From: Terriglobia bacterium
GTDB lineage: Bacteria > Acidobacteriota > Terriglobia > Terriglobales > Acidobacteriaceae
Assembly (NCBI GenBank): GCA_020073165.1
Contig: JAIQFP010000005.1
Coordinates: forward strand, 232,885-296,884
Reading direction: 5' to 3'
DNA: 64,000 nucleotides
Each line of letters starts with the position of its first letter. The stretch's first letter is position 1. The notes beneath the pieces are model-generated. The model saw only the letters and a program-made list of their open reading frames with translations. It made no database searches and was not told where the DNA came from. Shown here one piece after another: positions 14,083-25,486 of the stretch. Made by a program: the position numbers and the translations under genes.

Positions 14083-16130
14083 GTGCGCCTCTACTGCTGA
14101 ACCCGCAAGACGTTCAGAAGTTCACCAAGCTGGGCATCTCCACCGAGACCCTGGCTGCGGCTGGCGTCCGCAGAGTCTCTACCGCCGAAGCGAAAAACGA
14201 GTATGGCATCAACAGCTACGCTGGTGGGGGAATCATTTTTCCCTACCGCGACCCGCTCACCGGCGCGGAGTGCGTGCGGATGCGCCGTGACGGGGATGCA
14301 CAACCCAAATACCTTTCACCCAAAGGCAAGTTGCGTACGTTCTTTTTCCCGCCCGGCTGTAAGCCTCTCCTGGACAAGATGCCCCCGGTGCCGGTGACAC
14401 TGGTGGAAGCGGAAAAGTCCAGCCTGGCGCTGTGGGATTGGAGCAAGCGCGTGGGCCGCGAAATCGTGCCCATCGCGCTGGGAGGCGTTTGGGGATGGCG
14501 TGGCCAGCATCTGGGGCCGGATGGTGTGACCGTCAAGAAAACGGGCGTGCTGCCCGACCTGGCCGTCTGCAAGGGGCGCGTGGTGAACATCCTGTTCGAC
14601 GCGAACCCCAATGATGACGTAGAGGCCGCCCGCGAGGCGCTCACCAAAGCGCTGCGCAAGCTGAAAGCAGCCGAAGTCTTGTGGCTCAATCTTCCGCTTG
14701 GCGATTGGAACGGGCCGGACGATTTTATCGGCACGGCGGGTGACACCGCCATGGCTGCGGTTTTCGACAATCCGCAACCGGCACCGCAGGCGTCGGCATC
14801 AACGGAGTTTTCGGAGGATGCGCTGGCTGAGACATTCACTGCCAAGTACGGGGATGAGTTCAAATACACGGCGACGACTGGCCACTGGCACGGCTATGAT
14901 GGCAAAGCCTGGGCACAGGATGAAACCGGCCTGATGCCCAATCTCATTCGGACAGAGGTTTGCCGTCCAGCTGCCCACGCCGGTGGTGGCCCTGCAATCG
15001 CCAGCGCCCGGACGATCAGCGCCGTGGAACGCATTGCGCGCTGTGATTCCGCCCACGCCACCCCGCCGGAAACCTGGGACGCAAACCCCTGGTTGCTGAA
15101 CACGCCTGGTGGCACCGTTGACCTGCGCACCGGCGAGTTACGCCCGCACCGGCGCGAAGATTTCTGCACCAAGATGACCGCCGTCGCCCCTGGTGGCGAT
15201 TGCCCGCTGTGGCTAAAGTTTCTAGACCGTGTCACCGCCTCAGACTTCGAACAGCAGACTTTCCTGCAGCGCATCACGGGCTACTTCCTGACCGGCGACA
15301 CGAGTGAGCAGGCTTTCTTTTTTGCCCACGGTCACGGTGCCAACGGCAAAAGCGTGTATGAAACCACGATCACCGGCGTGCTTGGCGATTACAGCAAGAA
15401 CGCACCAGCGGAAACTTTCATGGCGTCAGCCGTGAGTCAGCATCCGACTGACCTGGCCAGTTTGCAGGGTGCCCGCCTGGTTATGGCAAACGAGACCGAA
15501 TCAGGCCGACGCTGGGCCGAAGCCAGGGTCAAAGCCCTCTGTTCTGGAGAACCAGTCACATGCCGGTTCATGCGTGGGGATTTCTTCACCTACGTACCCA
15601 CTTTCAAGCTGATGATTGTCGGCAATCACCGCCCGGCGCTGCGCTCTGTAGATGAGGCAATCCGGCGACGTATGCGCCTAGTACCTTTCACCGTCACCAT
15701 CCCCGAATCAGAGCGCGACCACGCCCTGCCGGAGAAGCTGCGGGCAGAGTGGCCCGGCATCCTGGCGTGGGCAATCGCGGGTTGTCTTGCCTGGCAGCGC
15801 GACGGGTTGAACCCGCCAGCCGCAGCGGTCGAAGCGACCGACGACTACCTGTCAGAAGAAAGCGCAGTCGGGCGTTGGATTGAAGAACGCTGCACGCTGG
15901 ACAGCACCAACAGGGAGCTAATCGCCACTTCGGAACTGTTTGACAACTGGAAACAGTGGTCTGCAGACCGGAACGAGTTTTGCGGTTCGATCAAGTCTTT
16001 TTCCCAATCCCTAGAGTCCATCACGGGCGTTAGTCGTGATCGCACGGCGGCGGTGCGGGGGTTTCGCGGTATCAAGCTGCGCGGGGGTTACCAAGCGCCG
16101 AATCTGGACAAGTACCGGGGGCAGCGGTGA
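14079..16130 (+). CDS. P4/D5-type primase-helicase
   Basis: 683 residues. The N-terminal 230 residues look like a toprim-type DUF3854 domain (TLVEAEKSSLALW with Glu110, ILFDANPNDD with Asp174). The C-terminal half is an SF3/D5 helicase: D5_N region near 330-400, Walker A GHGANGKS (418-425), Walker B in LVMANE, sensor Asn in LMIVGNHRP, arginines in RRRMRLVPF. This architecture makes primers and unwinds DNA for P4-like satellites and plasmids. It is coupled to its neighbours by ATGA and GTGA overlaps and lies 1.4 kb from the iteron region. Confidence 0.9.
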   Translation: MSAPLLLNPQDVQKFTKLGISTETLAAAGVRRVSTAEAKNEYGINSYAGGGIIFPYRDPLTGAECVRMRRDGDAQPKYLSPKGKLRTFFFPPGCKPLLDKMPPVPVTLVEAEKSSLALWDWSKRVGREIVPIALGGVWGWRGQHLGPDGVTVKKTGVLPDLAVCKGRVVNILFDANPNDDVEAAREALTKALRKLKAAEVLWLNLPLGDWNGPDDFIGTAGDTAMAAVFDNPQPAPQASASTEFSEDALAETFTAKYGDEFKYTATTGHWHGYDGKAWAQDETGLMPNLIRTEVCRPAAHAGGGPAIASARTISAVERIARCDSAHATPPETWDANPWLLNTPGGTVDLRTGELRPHRREDFCTKMTAVAPGGDCPLWLKFLDRVTASDFEQQTFLQRITGYFLTGDTSEQAFFFAHGHGANGKSVYETTITGVLGDYSKNAPAETFMASAVSQHPTDLASLQGARLVMANETESGRRWAEARVKALCSGEPVTCRFMRGDFFTYVPTFKLMIVGNHRPALRSVDEAIRRRMRLVPFTVTIPESERDHALPEKLRAEWPGILAWAIAGCLAWQRDGLNPPAAAVEATDDYLSEESAVGRWIEERCTLDSTNRELIATSELFDNWKQWSADRNEFCGSIKSFSQSLESITGVSRDRTAAVRGFRGIKLRGGYQAPNLDKYRGQR

Positions 16131-16357
16131 CCATCTTTTGCTCCATTTGTCGCACCCAGCTTGATGACCGCCGGACGTTTCGCGGCAGCCGGTTTTGCTC
16201 CCAGCAATGCGCCGACCGCTATGCCAGAGAGAGGCGCAGCCTGCGCGCGGGGAAGAGTTGCAGGCTCTGCGGTCGGCCAAGCCGCAAAGTCAAGCCTGTG
16301 ACCCCTGTGCCGACACCGCACGCGAGCATGCCTGACCTGTTGGAAGGTGAATTATGA
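16127..16357 (+). CDS. Small zinc-finger protein
   Basis: 76 residues from GTG 16127, overlapping the primase stop by four bases. Cys5/Cys8 (CSIC), Cys24/Cys28 (FCSQQC) and CRLC (46-49) make up to six zinc ligands, followed by a basic stretch GRPSRKVK. Treble-clef type nucleic-acid binding is likely. Its stop overlaps the next gene (ATGA). Unknown role. Confidence 0.6.
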   Translation: MTIFCSICRTQLDDRRTFRGSRFCSQQCADRYARERRSLRAGKSCRLCGRPSRKVKPVTPVPTPHASMPDLLEGEL

Positions 16358-16659
16358 CGGACACGCAGGCAATTGAAAGTGTTTTGCAGCAAGCCCGCAC
16401 CGCGCCGTCTGAGTCCCTGCCTCAGTTTTTGGGCAAGTTGGAAGAGGCCCGCGTCACCGCGCTGGCCAGGCTCTCGGCACCCGCGCCGGTTCCCACCCAG
16501 GACGAACTTTTGGACATCACGCAAGCCTGCGCACTCCTGCACTGCTCGAAAGCTTTTCTGTACCACCGTTCGAAGTCACTTCCGTTCGCAAGGCGCGCTG
16601 GGCGCAAGTTGCTGTTTTCCCGGCGCGGAATCGAAGCGTACCTCACCAAGAAACCCTAA
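16354..16659 (+). CDS. AlpA-like excisionase/regulator
   Basis: 101 residues, ATG 16354 overlapping the previous stop. The N-terminal half is helical (AIESVLQQARTAPSESLPQF). The C-terminal half is an HTH_17/AlpA fold: ELLDITQACALLHCSKAFLY, then ARRAGRKLLFSRRGIEAYL. It sits 32 bases before the integrase, the usual place of a recombination directionality factor or integrase regulator. It is the third HTH gene of this type in the element. Confidence 0.7.
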   Translation: MTDTQAIESVLQQARTAPSESLPQFLGKLEEARVTALARLSAPAPVPTQDELLDITQACALLHCSKAFLYHRSKSLPFARRAGRKLLFSRRGIEAYLTKKP

Positions 16660-16691
16660 CCGATAAAAATATCCATAGGAGAAAAAACCGA

Positions 16692-17750
16692 ATGAAAGGA
16701 CAAGGACGTGTTTTCAAACGCGGCAACGTGCTTTGGATTAGCTACTATCTGCGCGGCACCGAACACCGCGAATCCGCACGCACCACTGACTCGAAACTTG
16801 CCGAAAGGTTCCTGCGGCACCGGTTGAAAGAAGTGGGCGCGGACGCTATTGGCGCAAAGCCTTTTGTGACCCCCCAGATGCAACGCGCAACCGTGGGGGA
16901 ACTGCTGGACGCCCTGGCCCGTGATCTGGGACTGCGCGGCAAGTTCAACGCGAAAGTGGAATCACTGCTGAAACCCCTGCGCGCTCACTTTGGCGAGCAA
17001 CGCGCCAGTCAGGTCACTGCCAACCAGGTGGCCGTCTATATTGAACACCTGCTGGCGAAGGGCTACACCAGGGCCAGCGTCAACCGACGCACGCAACTGC
17101 TGGGCCAAGCCTACCGGCTGGCCATTCGGCAGAAGCGATTGACAGAACTTCCCCTCATTCCGCATCTGTCGGAAGCGGGCAACGCCCGCCAGGGCTTCAC
17201 CCAGCGCCAGGTACTGAATCGCGTGCTGGCCAACCTGCCGGGTTACCTGCGTGATGTGGTTTTGTTCTGCTTTCTCAGTTCATGGCGACGGGGAGAAGTT
17301 CTCAGCCTCACCTGGGAGAACGTGACCCCGGACGCCATCCGGCTCCGTGCTGAACACTCCAAAGAGCGGGAAGCGCGCAGCCTGGCGCTTGAGGGTGAAC
17401 TGCTTTCGGTCATCACACGCCGTCAGGCTGTGGCCAACGGCCCGCTGGTGTTCCACCGTGACGGCAAGCCCATTGGCGAATTCCGAAAAAGCTGGTCCAC
17501 GGCGTGCCGGTTGGCCGGGGTTCCTGGCCTGCTGGTGCACGATCTTCGGAGAAGTGGCGTTCGTGATCTCATTCGCGCCGGGGTTGCGCCCCACGTGGCC
17601 ATGAGCATCAGCGGGCACAAGACCGACAGCATGCTGAAGCGCTACGCCATCATCAGCGAAGCCGACCAGCGGGAAGCGCTGCAGCGGGTTGAGGCTTTCC
17701 GCGAAGCTGAAAAAGAAACTCTGCAGCCGGTCACAACGGTGGTACAGTAG
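16692..17750 (+). CDS. int: Tyrosine recombinase/integrase of the element
   Basis: 352 residues, ATG 16692 after AGGAG. N-terminal arm-binding-type region, SAM-like core-binding domain around 67-150, catalytic domain from about 170. Catalytic set: Arg200 (SSWRRGEVL), a Lys near 224, His283-xx-Arg286 (VHDLRRSG), His309 (SGHK) and Tyr318 (LKRYAI). Complete, so probably active. It lies next to the arm repeat at 17756 and the tRNA-Arg target. It would recombine the 48-bp tRNA core to integrate or excise the element. Confidence 0.93.
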   Translation: MKGQGRVFKRGNVLWISYYLRGTEHRESARTTDSKLAERFLRHRLKEVGADAIGAKPFVTPQMQRATVGELLDALARDLGLRGKFNAKVESLLKPLRAHFGEQRASQVTANQVAVYIEHLLAKGYTRASVNRRTQLLGQAYRLAIRQKRLTELPLIPHLSEAGNARQGFTQRQVLNRVLANLPGYLRDVVLFCFLSSWRRGEVLSLTWENVTPDAIRLRAEHSKEREARSLALEGELLSVITRRQAVANGPLVFHRDGKPIGEFRKSWSTACRLAGVPGLLVHDLRRSGVRDLIRAGVAPHVAMSISGHKTDSMLKRYAIISEADQREALQRVEAFREAEKETLQPVTTVVQ

Positions 17751-17755
17751 GCGCG

Positions 17756-17776
17756 AACACGGACAAAACACGGACA
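17756..17776 (+). repeat. Integrase arm-type site pair, right end
   Basis: Second copy of the AACACGGACA pair with one-base spacer, identical to 8680-8700 and in the same orientation. It begins five bases after the integrase stop and lies 45 bases from the att core. Confidence 0.75.
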
Positions 17777-17821
17777 ATCTGACGTTTCAACCAGTGAGGA
17801 AATTTGCAAGTGCTTGAAAAG

Positions 17822-17869
17822 ATGGCGCGCCCTGAGAGATTCGAACTCCCGACCTTCTGGTTCGTAGCC
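17822..17869 (-). repeat. attR core within intact tRNA-Arg(ACG)
   Basis: 48 bases identical to 8530-8577; forms the 3' half of the working tRNA. The first bases beyond the match differ (A here, C at the left copy). Confidence 0.92.
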
Positions 17870-17899
17870 AGACGCTCTATCCAACTGAGCTAAGGGCGC
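17823..17899 (-). tRNA. tRNA-Arg (anticodon ACG), CCA encoded; integration target
   Basis: Acceptor GCGCCCT/AGGGCGC, D arm GCTCAGTTGGATAGAGC, anticodon stem TCTGG/CCAGA with loop CTACGAA (anticodon ACG), T arm GGGAG-TTCGAAT-CTCTC, discriminator G and encoded CCA (17823-17825). The gene is intact. Its 3' half is supplied by the element, so integration restores function. As a decoder of CGU/CGC codons it is probably essential. Confidence 0.96.
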
Positions 17900-17928
17900 G
17901 GAACAAAGCGAGTAGTAGCGGCGAGATG

Positions 17929-17957
17929 ATTATATCGGAAAGCTCAGGGTTGGTGAA
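17929..17957 (-). promoter_or_regulatory. Promoter of tRNA-Arg(ACG)
   Basis: On the minus strand: TTCACC (17957-17952), a 17-base spacer and a perfect TATAAT (17934-17929), about 30 bases before the tRNA 5' end. It lies outside the element, so the tRNA keeps its own promoter after integration. Confidence 0.65.
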
Positions 17958-18420
17958 AAGGCGGCGCTGGAAGTAGCAGCAAGAGTTCGCGGGGGGGGCG
18001 CACTGAAACAATTGATTGGACGGGTGATCATAGCCGGGATTTCAACAACGGCTTTCGGCACGAGGTTTGCCGGATCAATGCCGCCAAAGTAAATCTTTCT
18101 CGGAGTCTGGCAATTCCTACCATCCGGGCGATCTAGACGGGCCAGTATTTTCAGAAGCTTGCGATTGGCATAGGGGATGCTTAGACAAAGCCCAGACGAA
18201 GTGGCGCGCAACGGGGCGCTCTTGAGAATAAACTTCGGCCAGAGGTTTTCTTGAGCGCCCCATTGCTTTCTCTACGCAAGCCTTGATTCCTTCCGGCCCT
18301 TCTGAACCCCGAAAAGTTGCATGCCGCGGCAGTCATTTGCCTGCTGGCCGACCGGACCCTTCGAGTCGCTCAGGACAAGCTGCGTTCGGCTTGGGGTGGG
18401 ATTGTCTGTGCCACTCGAGC
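17958..18420. other. Gene-free stretch with a long hairpin
   Basis: No supported gene. It has an inverted repeat CAACGGGGCGCTC (18209-18221) / GAGCGCCCCATTG (18253-18265), 13 pairs with one G-T, around a 31-base loop. A poor open frame on the minus strand (17930-18211) lacks a ribosome site. Confidence 0.45.
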
Positions 18421-18648
18421 TCAGGCGAGAATGAGGCGTTCTTGCAGATTGATTCCGGCGCCGCGGAGGAGGCCTGCGATCACCGGCTCCTTGAAGCGGG
18501 AGGCGTCGAATTCCACCCGGACGGTGCGCTCCTTGGAATCAAAGAGGATGCGGCGAATGCCGTAGACTTCGCGGACGCTGTCGATGGCGCGCATCGCGGC
18601 TTCGGTCGGGGTGGAACCGTAACGGTAAGCAGCTTCCATTTGAGTCAT
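18421..18648 (-). CDS. HMA-fold-like small protein lacking the CxxC motif
   Basis: 75 residues. Pattern alpha-beta-beta-alpha-beta (ATEAAMRAIDSVREVYGIRR, then TVRVEFDASRF, then EPVIAGLLRGAGI) resembles the ferredoxin-like fold of heavy-metal-associated domains, yet the metal-binding Cys pair is absent. It is divergent from, and 109 bases away from, the copper ATPase gene, which suggests a link to metal handling. I recall similar short proteins near metal-ATPase genes in Acidobacteriota. Whether it binds metal is unclear. Confidence 0.6.
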   Translation of the reverse strand: MTQMEAAYRYGSTPTEAAMRAIDSVREVYGIRRILFDSKERTVRVEFDASRFKEPVIAGLLRGAGINLQERLILA

Positions 18649-18757
18649 CTCGGTGCCTGGCCTCCGCGCGAAAATCCAACCCTAGAAGATACAACAATCG
18701 ACTGCGGGGCGTGGAGAATCTAAGATAGGTCTGGTCTCTAGCCTTGAGCAGAGCCGG

Positions 18758-21469
<2,712 letters not shown>

Positions 21470-21589
21470 CAGGACGCAGCCGGACGCTCCTTGCGGATAA
21501 TAGTGAGTTCGGGGGCGCGGCATTTGACACTCCTGTTACTATGCTCAACAATTACCTCAATATCCATTGAGAACCAGCGGAGGAACTTT

Positions 21590-22423
21590 ATGCCCGATGA
21601 AGGCGGCGAGGTTGTCCAGGTCGCAGAAGACCACAGCGGGGGCGGAGGCAACGCCGGCAAGTGGATTCTGCTGCTAGTGGCTGTGATCTACGTGGCCGGG
21701 TCCGCGTACTTCTTGTTTGACCTGCGCGGACGCCTCGACAAGCTGGGCACCGACCAGGCCGCCAGCAAGGCCCAGATCGAGCAATTGAACAAGCGCATGC
21801 AGTCGGCGGAGGCCGAAGCCGAAACCCTGGGCCAGCAAGTCGGCATGACCAAGAAGGAACTGTCCGACCGTGCCGCGGAGTTGCAGCGCCAGCAGCGGGC
21901 GGCAGAGGCTCGTCTGGCGGCCGAGCAGAAACAGGAGATCGGCAAGGTCAGCGGGGAAGTGGCCGGGGTCAAGACCGATGTGGGCGGCGTCAAGACCGAC
22001 GTCGAGTCCACGAAAGCCGACCTGGCAGCGACAAAGGCGAAGTTGGAGAGTACCATCGGCGATCTGGGCGTGCAGAGCGGGCTGATCGCTCACACCCGCG
22101 ACGATCTCGAGATCCTCAAGCACAAAGGCGACCGCAATTACTACGAGTTCACCCTGGTGAAAGGCGCCCGGCCCCAGCCGGTTTCTACCGTCAGCCTGCA
22201 ACTGAGAAAAACCGACCAGAAGAAGGGCAAGTTCACCATGAACGTCACGGCCGACGACCGGACCATCGAGAAAAAGGACCGCAACGTGGCCGAACCCATC
22301 CAGTTCTATACCGGACGCGAGCACATGCTCTACGAGATGGTTGTCTGGACGGTGGACAAGAACAAGGTTACCGGTTACCTGAGCACCCCCAAGAATGCCC
22401 CGGTGCCGGTGAGCGCCAACTGA
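21590..22423 (+). CDS. Membrane-anchored coiled-coil protein
   Basis: 277 residues from ATG 21590, which has GGAGG upstream. One membrane segment at about 26-45 (WILLLVAVIYVAGSAYFLF), then a long coiled coil (about 50-185) with repeated phrases GVKTDVGGVKTDVESTKADL, and a beta-rich C-terminal domain of about 90 residues (YYEFTLVKGARPQPVSTVSL). The C-terminal domain likely lies in the periplasm. I cannot name the family. It sits 13 bases before the DUF421 gene, so they may form an operon. Confidence 0.7.
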   Translation: MPDEGGEVVQVAEDHSGGGGNAGKWILLLVAVIYVAGSAYFLFDLRGRLDKLGTDQAASKAQIEQLNKRMQSAEAEAETLGQQVGMTKKELSDRAAELQRQQRAAEARLAAEQKQEIGKVSGEVAGVKTDVGGVKTDVESTKADLAATKAKLESTIGDLGVQSGLIAHTRDDLEILKHKGDRNYYEFTLVKGARPQPVSTVSLQLRKTDQKKGKFTMNVTADDRTIEKKDRNVAEPIQFYTGREHMLYEMVVWTVDKNKVTGYLSTPKNAPVPVSAN

Positions 22424-22436
22424 GCCGCGGCTCGCG

Positions 22437-22964
22437 ATGCTCCCTGTCTCTGGTCATGTCCTGATCGAGATAGTTTTGCGCACGGCGGTAATCTACGCCG
22501 TCGTGCTCATCGGCGTGCGTTTGAGCGGAAAACGGGAAGTGGGGCAGATGACACCGTTCGATCTGACCCTCCTGTTACTGATCAGCAACGCCGTGCAGAA
22601 TGCCATGGTTGGCCCGGACTCGTCGTTGCTCGGGGGTGTGATTGCAGCCGGTACGCTGCTGGTGCTGAATTACGCGATCGCCGAGGTTTCGGGCGTCAAC
22701 CGGCGTTTTCGCAAACTGGTGCAGGGGCAACCCAGCCTGCTGGTGCACGACGGGAAGATCATCGAGTCGCACATGGCGAAAGAGCACGTCAGCATGGATG
22801 AATTGCAGCGCGCCCTGCGCGAACACGGCATCGCCAGCTATCACGACGTGGCGTTGGCGGTACTGGAGGTAGACGGCTCCATCAGTTGCCTGAAGTACGA
22901 CGAGATCCAGCCCACGGCGAACAGCCATCTGGCGCGGAGAAAGTTTCTGCAGAAGCACCAGTAA
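22437..22964 (+). CDS. DUF421 (YetF-type) membrane protein
   Basis: 175 residues. Three N-terminal membrane segments (about 8-28, 42-58, 64-82) precede a cytosolic DUF421 domain: RVRLSGKREVGQMTPFDLT-like entry (GVRLSGKREVGQMTPFDL), then GQPSLLVHDGKIIESHMAKE and AVLEVDGSISCLKYDE. The family is widespread; YetF of Bacillus is linked to membrane and spore functions, but no biochemical role is fixed. Length fits the short members. Confidence 0.85.
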   Translation: MLPVSGHVLIEIVLRTAVIYAVVLIGVRLSGKREVGQMTPFDLTLLLLISNAVQNAMVGPDSSLLGGVIAAGTLLVLNYAIAEVSGVNRRFRKLVQGQPSLLVHDGKIIESHMAKEHVSMDELQRALREHGIASYHDVALAVLEVDGSISCLKYDEIQPTANSHLARRKFLQKHQ

Positions 22965-23071
22965 ACCAGGTAGCGCCAGCCTCCCGCCGGCTGTTGCGGT
23001 GGCGTCCCCAGCCCCGCCCAGGACATGCCAAGTTCCAGCGAAGGCAACCCCGTATCTCTTCGCGGCATTCG

Positions 23072-23668
23072 CTATTTCGTCAATACCAACGGCACGGGCT
23101 GGTCGTAGGGGTGGATCGTGACCTTGAGCGACTTGCGGTTGGCGAAGGCGTCGGGGGCAACGGGAAAACTCACGATGATGGTGCCCTTGGTCTCGGCCCC
23201 GGGATCGAGCATGGCGTCGCTCTTCAGGGGCGCGAACGCGTGCTGCTGAAGTGCTGGAAAAGCCTGGAAGTAGCGGCCAACATCGACGGCGGCGGCAGCG
23301 TCATCTTTGAATTGAGCGCTGCCGGTATCCAGTTCCGCATCCATGTTGTGAATCCAGAAGGGCTTGGTGCCGCCGTTGTGGATAGAGACGGTGATGGCCA
23401 CCATGACTGCATTCTGGTTCGGAATCTCCACAGAGGCCACATCTTCGATCGTGCCGGTGGCTGCGGAATGAGGGCGCTGGACAAAGGCGACGATGAGCGC
23501 GACCACGACGATGGCAGCGACCCCGATCGCCACAATTTTTACCGGCGGAAGATTCCTGGATGCCGTGCCAAATTCCTCGCCCATGTGGGGCAGAGGGTGA
23601 GGTTGCGGTGGAGCGGTTGGCGCTGGGGGGCGCGGTGGCGCGGGTACGGACGGCGTTTCGTCTGGCAT
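23072..23668 (-). CDS. Single-pass membrane protein of unknown function
   Basis: 198 residues. A Pro-rich N-terminus (PAPPRPPAPTAPPQPHPLP), one membrane helix at about 44-63 (VKIVAIGVAAIVVVALIVAF), then a beta-sandwich-like outer domain with phrases MVAITVSIHNGGTKPFWIHN and DPGAETKGTIIVSFPVAP. The outer part resembles the Ig-like DUF4352 or LEA-type style, without certainty. Leftward, between convergent DUF421 and polX. Function unknown. Confidence 0.65.
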   Translation of the reverse strand: MPDETPSVPAPPRPPAPTAPPQPHPLPHMGEEFGTASRNLPPVKIVAIGVAAIVVVALIVAFVQRPHSAATGTIEDVASVEIPNQNAVMVAITVSIHNGGTKPFWIHNMDAELDTGSAQFKDDAAAAVDVGRYFQAFPALQQHAFAPLKSDAMLDPGAETKGTIIVSFPVAPDAFANRKSLKVTIHPYDQPVPLVLTK

Positions 23669-23740
23669 GACAACCTCGGTTGGCAGTGATTCTACCTTTT
23701 GGAGGGGAAAAAAGCTTTACTGCAGCGGTCGCGGAGAAAA

Positions 23741-25486
23741 TCACGACCAGGCGTGCTTCATGGCCTTGGCAAACTTTGCCGCGGGCAGGGTGTTGAGTAC
23801 GTCGGCCGGGGTCAGCCAGGCGCGGCGCGCTTGCAGTATGCCATATCTGATCTTCTCCAGGTGCGAGGTGTGATGGGAATCGGTGTTGATCACGACCTTC
23901 ACGCCATGTTGTTTGGCCAGGCGCAGATGGCGATCGCACAAATCCAGCCGATCGGGATAGGCATTGAGTTCCATGGCGACCTTGTGTTTGACCGCGGCTT
24001 TCAAAATCGCATCGAGGTCGAATTGGTAGGCGTCGCGGCGCAAGAGCAGGCGCCCGGTGGGATGGCCAATCAGCGAAGTGTTCGGATTCTCCACCGCCCT
24101 CAGCAAGCGGTCGGTCATCTCAGCGGAGGATTGGTTGAAGTGCGAGTGTACGCTGGCAATCACCACGTCCATCTGCTCCAGCACTGAGTCGGAGAGATCG
24201 AGGGTACCGTCAGCCAGTATGTCCACTTCAACCCCGGCGAAAATCTTTATCCCGGTGATCTTTTCGTTTGCGCCCCGAATGCGCCCAATGTGCTCAACGG
24301 CGCGCTTGTCGTCCAGCCCATTGGCGAACGCCAGGTTCTTGGAATGGTCGGTGATGGCCATGTATCTGTAGCCACGGGCCTTGGCGGCTTCAGCCATTTC
24401 TTCGATGGTGTTCCGGCCATCGGTCTCGACCGTGTGCATGTGCACGTCACCTTGCAGGTCCGGTTGCGAGATTAGGGCAGGCAAGGTGTGTTCTTCGGCC
24501 GCGTCGATCTCGCCCAGGTTCTCGCGTAGTTCGGGGGGAATGTAATCGAGCTTGAGCTTGGCGTAAATCTCTTCCTCGGTCTTTGCCGCTACCACCTTTT
24601 CGTTGTCGAGGCGAGCCAAGCTGTATTCGCTCAGGGTATAGCCCATCTTGAGGGCGCGCTGGCGCAGGGCCACGTTGTGGGCTTTGGATCCGGTGAAGTA
24701 CTGCATGGCCGCGCCGAAGGAGTCCGGCGGCAGCAGCCGCACATCCACCTGCATGCCGCCCCGCATGCGGAAGCTAACTTTGTTCTCTCCCCGGGCGATG
24801 ACTTCCATCAACCCAGGCAGCTTAATGATGTGCTCGATCAGCTTTTCGCGCTGGGCAGCAATAGTGCAGGCCTTACCGGTGACCAGCACATCGAGGTCGC
24901 CGACGGTTTCGCGCCCGCGGCGCAGCGAGCCGGCGGGCGTGACCTTCTCGACTCCAGGAAAATCGCCGAGATGTTCGATGATTTTCTGCGCCTGGTTTTC
25001 CGCGGTGTCGAGCAGGAAGCGGCCCGCGATGCGGCGATAGTCCTCGATCGCCTTGAGCAGTTTCTGCTCCTGCTTCTCTCCCAGGCGGGGCAGGACGCGG
25101 ACCTTGCCCTCGCGCGCGAGTTTCTCCACCCCTTCGACATCGGATACCTTGTAGGCGCTCCAGATCAGCGCGATGGTCTTAGGACCGAGGCCTTGGATCT
25201 TGAGCAGATCGAGCATGGACGGATGGTATTTCTTGAGCAGGTCAGCATGGACGGTGAGGCGGCCCTCTTTGAATATCTCCTGCAGGTTGGCCAGCATGCC
25301 CTTACCGATACCTGGGATATCGAGGACTTTCTTGGGCTCACTGATCAGGTCGGCAATCTGCTGCGGCAGGGCTTCGATGGCCTGAGCGGCATTGCGGTAA
25401 GAACGGATGCGGAAGGAATCCTGGGCGTCGATCTCCAGCAGGTCGGCAGTTTCGTAAAGAATCCCGGCGATGGCCTTGTTGTCCAT
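23741..25486 (-). CDS. polX: Family X DNA polymerase with PHP domain
   Basis: 581 residues, usual length for bacterial PolX. N-terminal helix-hairpin-helix part (PKKVLDIPGIGKGM; KIQGLGPKTIALIW), Pol-beta palm with GSLRRGRETVGDLDVLVTG (DxD metal site near residue 197), then the C-terminal PHP phosphoesterase from about 345: DVHMHTVETDG, AITDHSKNL, VHSHF, NTDSHHT. It fills short gaps in base-excision repair and trims 3' ends. Start ATG 25486. It follows the cold-shock gene by 160 bases on the same strand. Confidence 0.93.
   Translation of the reverse strand: MDNKAIAGILYETADLLEIDAQDSFRIRSYRNAAQAIEALPQQIADLISEPKKVLDIPGIGKGMLANLQEIFKEGRLTVHADLLKKYHPSMLDLLKIQGLGPKTIALIWSAYKVSDVEGVEKLAREGKVRVLPRLGEKQEQKLLKAIEDYRRIAGRFLLDTAENQAQKIIEHLGDFPGVEKVTPAGSLRRGRETVGDLDVLVTGKACTIAAQREKLIEHIIKLPGLMEVIARGENKVSFRMRGGMQVDVRLLPPDSFGAAMQYFTGSKAHNVALRQRALKMGYTLSEYSLARLDNEKVVAAKTEEEIYAKLKLDYIPPELRENLGEIDAAEEHTLPALISQPDLQGDVHMHTVETDGRNTIEEMAEAAKARGYRYMAITDHSKNLAFANGLDDKRAVEHIGRIRGANEKITGIKIFAGVEVDILADGTLDLSDSVLEQMDVVIASVHSHFNQSSAEMTDRLLRAVENPNTSLIGHPTGRLLLRRDAYQFDLDAILKAAVKHKVAMELNAYPDRLDLCDRHLRLAKQHGVKVVINTDSHHTSHLEKIRYGILQARRAWLTPADVLNTLPAAKFAKAMKHAWS

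Larger units (their letters stand above)
8530..17869. mobile_element. Integrated element in tRNA-Arg(ACG), about 9.3 kb
   Basis: Bounded by a 48-bp direct repeat of the tRNA-Arg(ACG) 3' half. The integrase sits at the right end next to the intact tRNA. Left module (rightward): six small genes, one phage-structural-like. Middle: two leftward HTH genes and a probable iteron origin. Right module (rightward): small proteins, HTH protein, P4/D5-type primase-helicase, Zn-finger protein, AlpA-like protein, integrase. No capsid, portal, large terminase or conjugation genes are seen. It is best described as a phage satellite or integrative plasmid; it is not a complete prophage. Confidence 0.88.

Noticed and set aside
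17930..18211. 93-codon leftward open frame right of tRNA-Arg
   Set aside because: Its 3' end covers the tRNA promoter region and there is no ribosome site or motif.
8633..18265. Hairpins 8633-8672 and 18209-18265 as element termini
   Set aside because: Both start CAACGGGG, but the right one lies outside the tRNA repeat and the rest differs. The 48-bp tRNA repeat explains the ends better.
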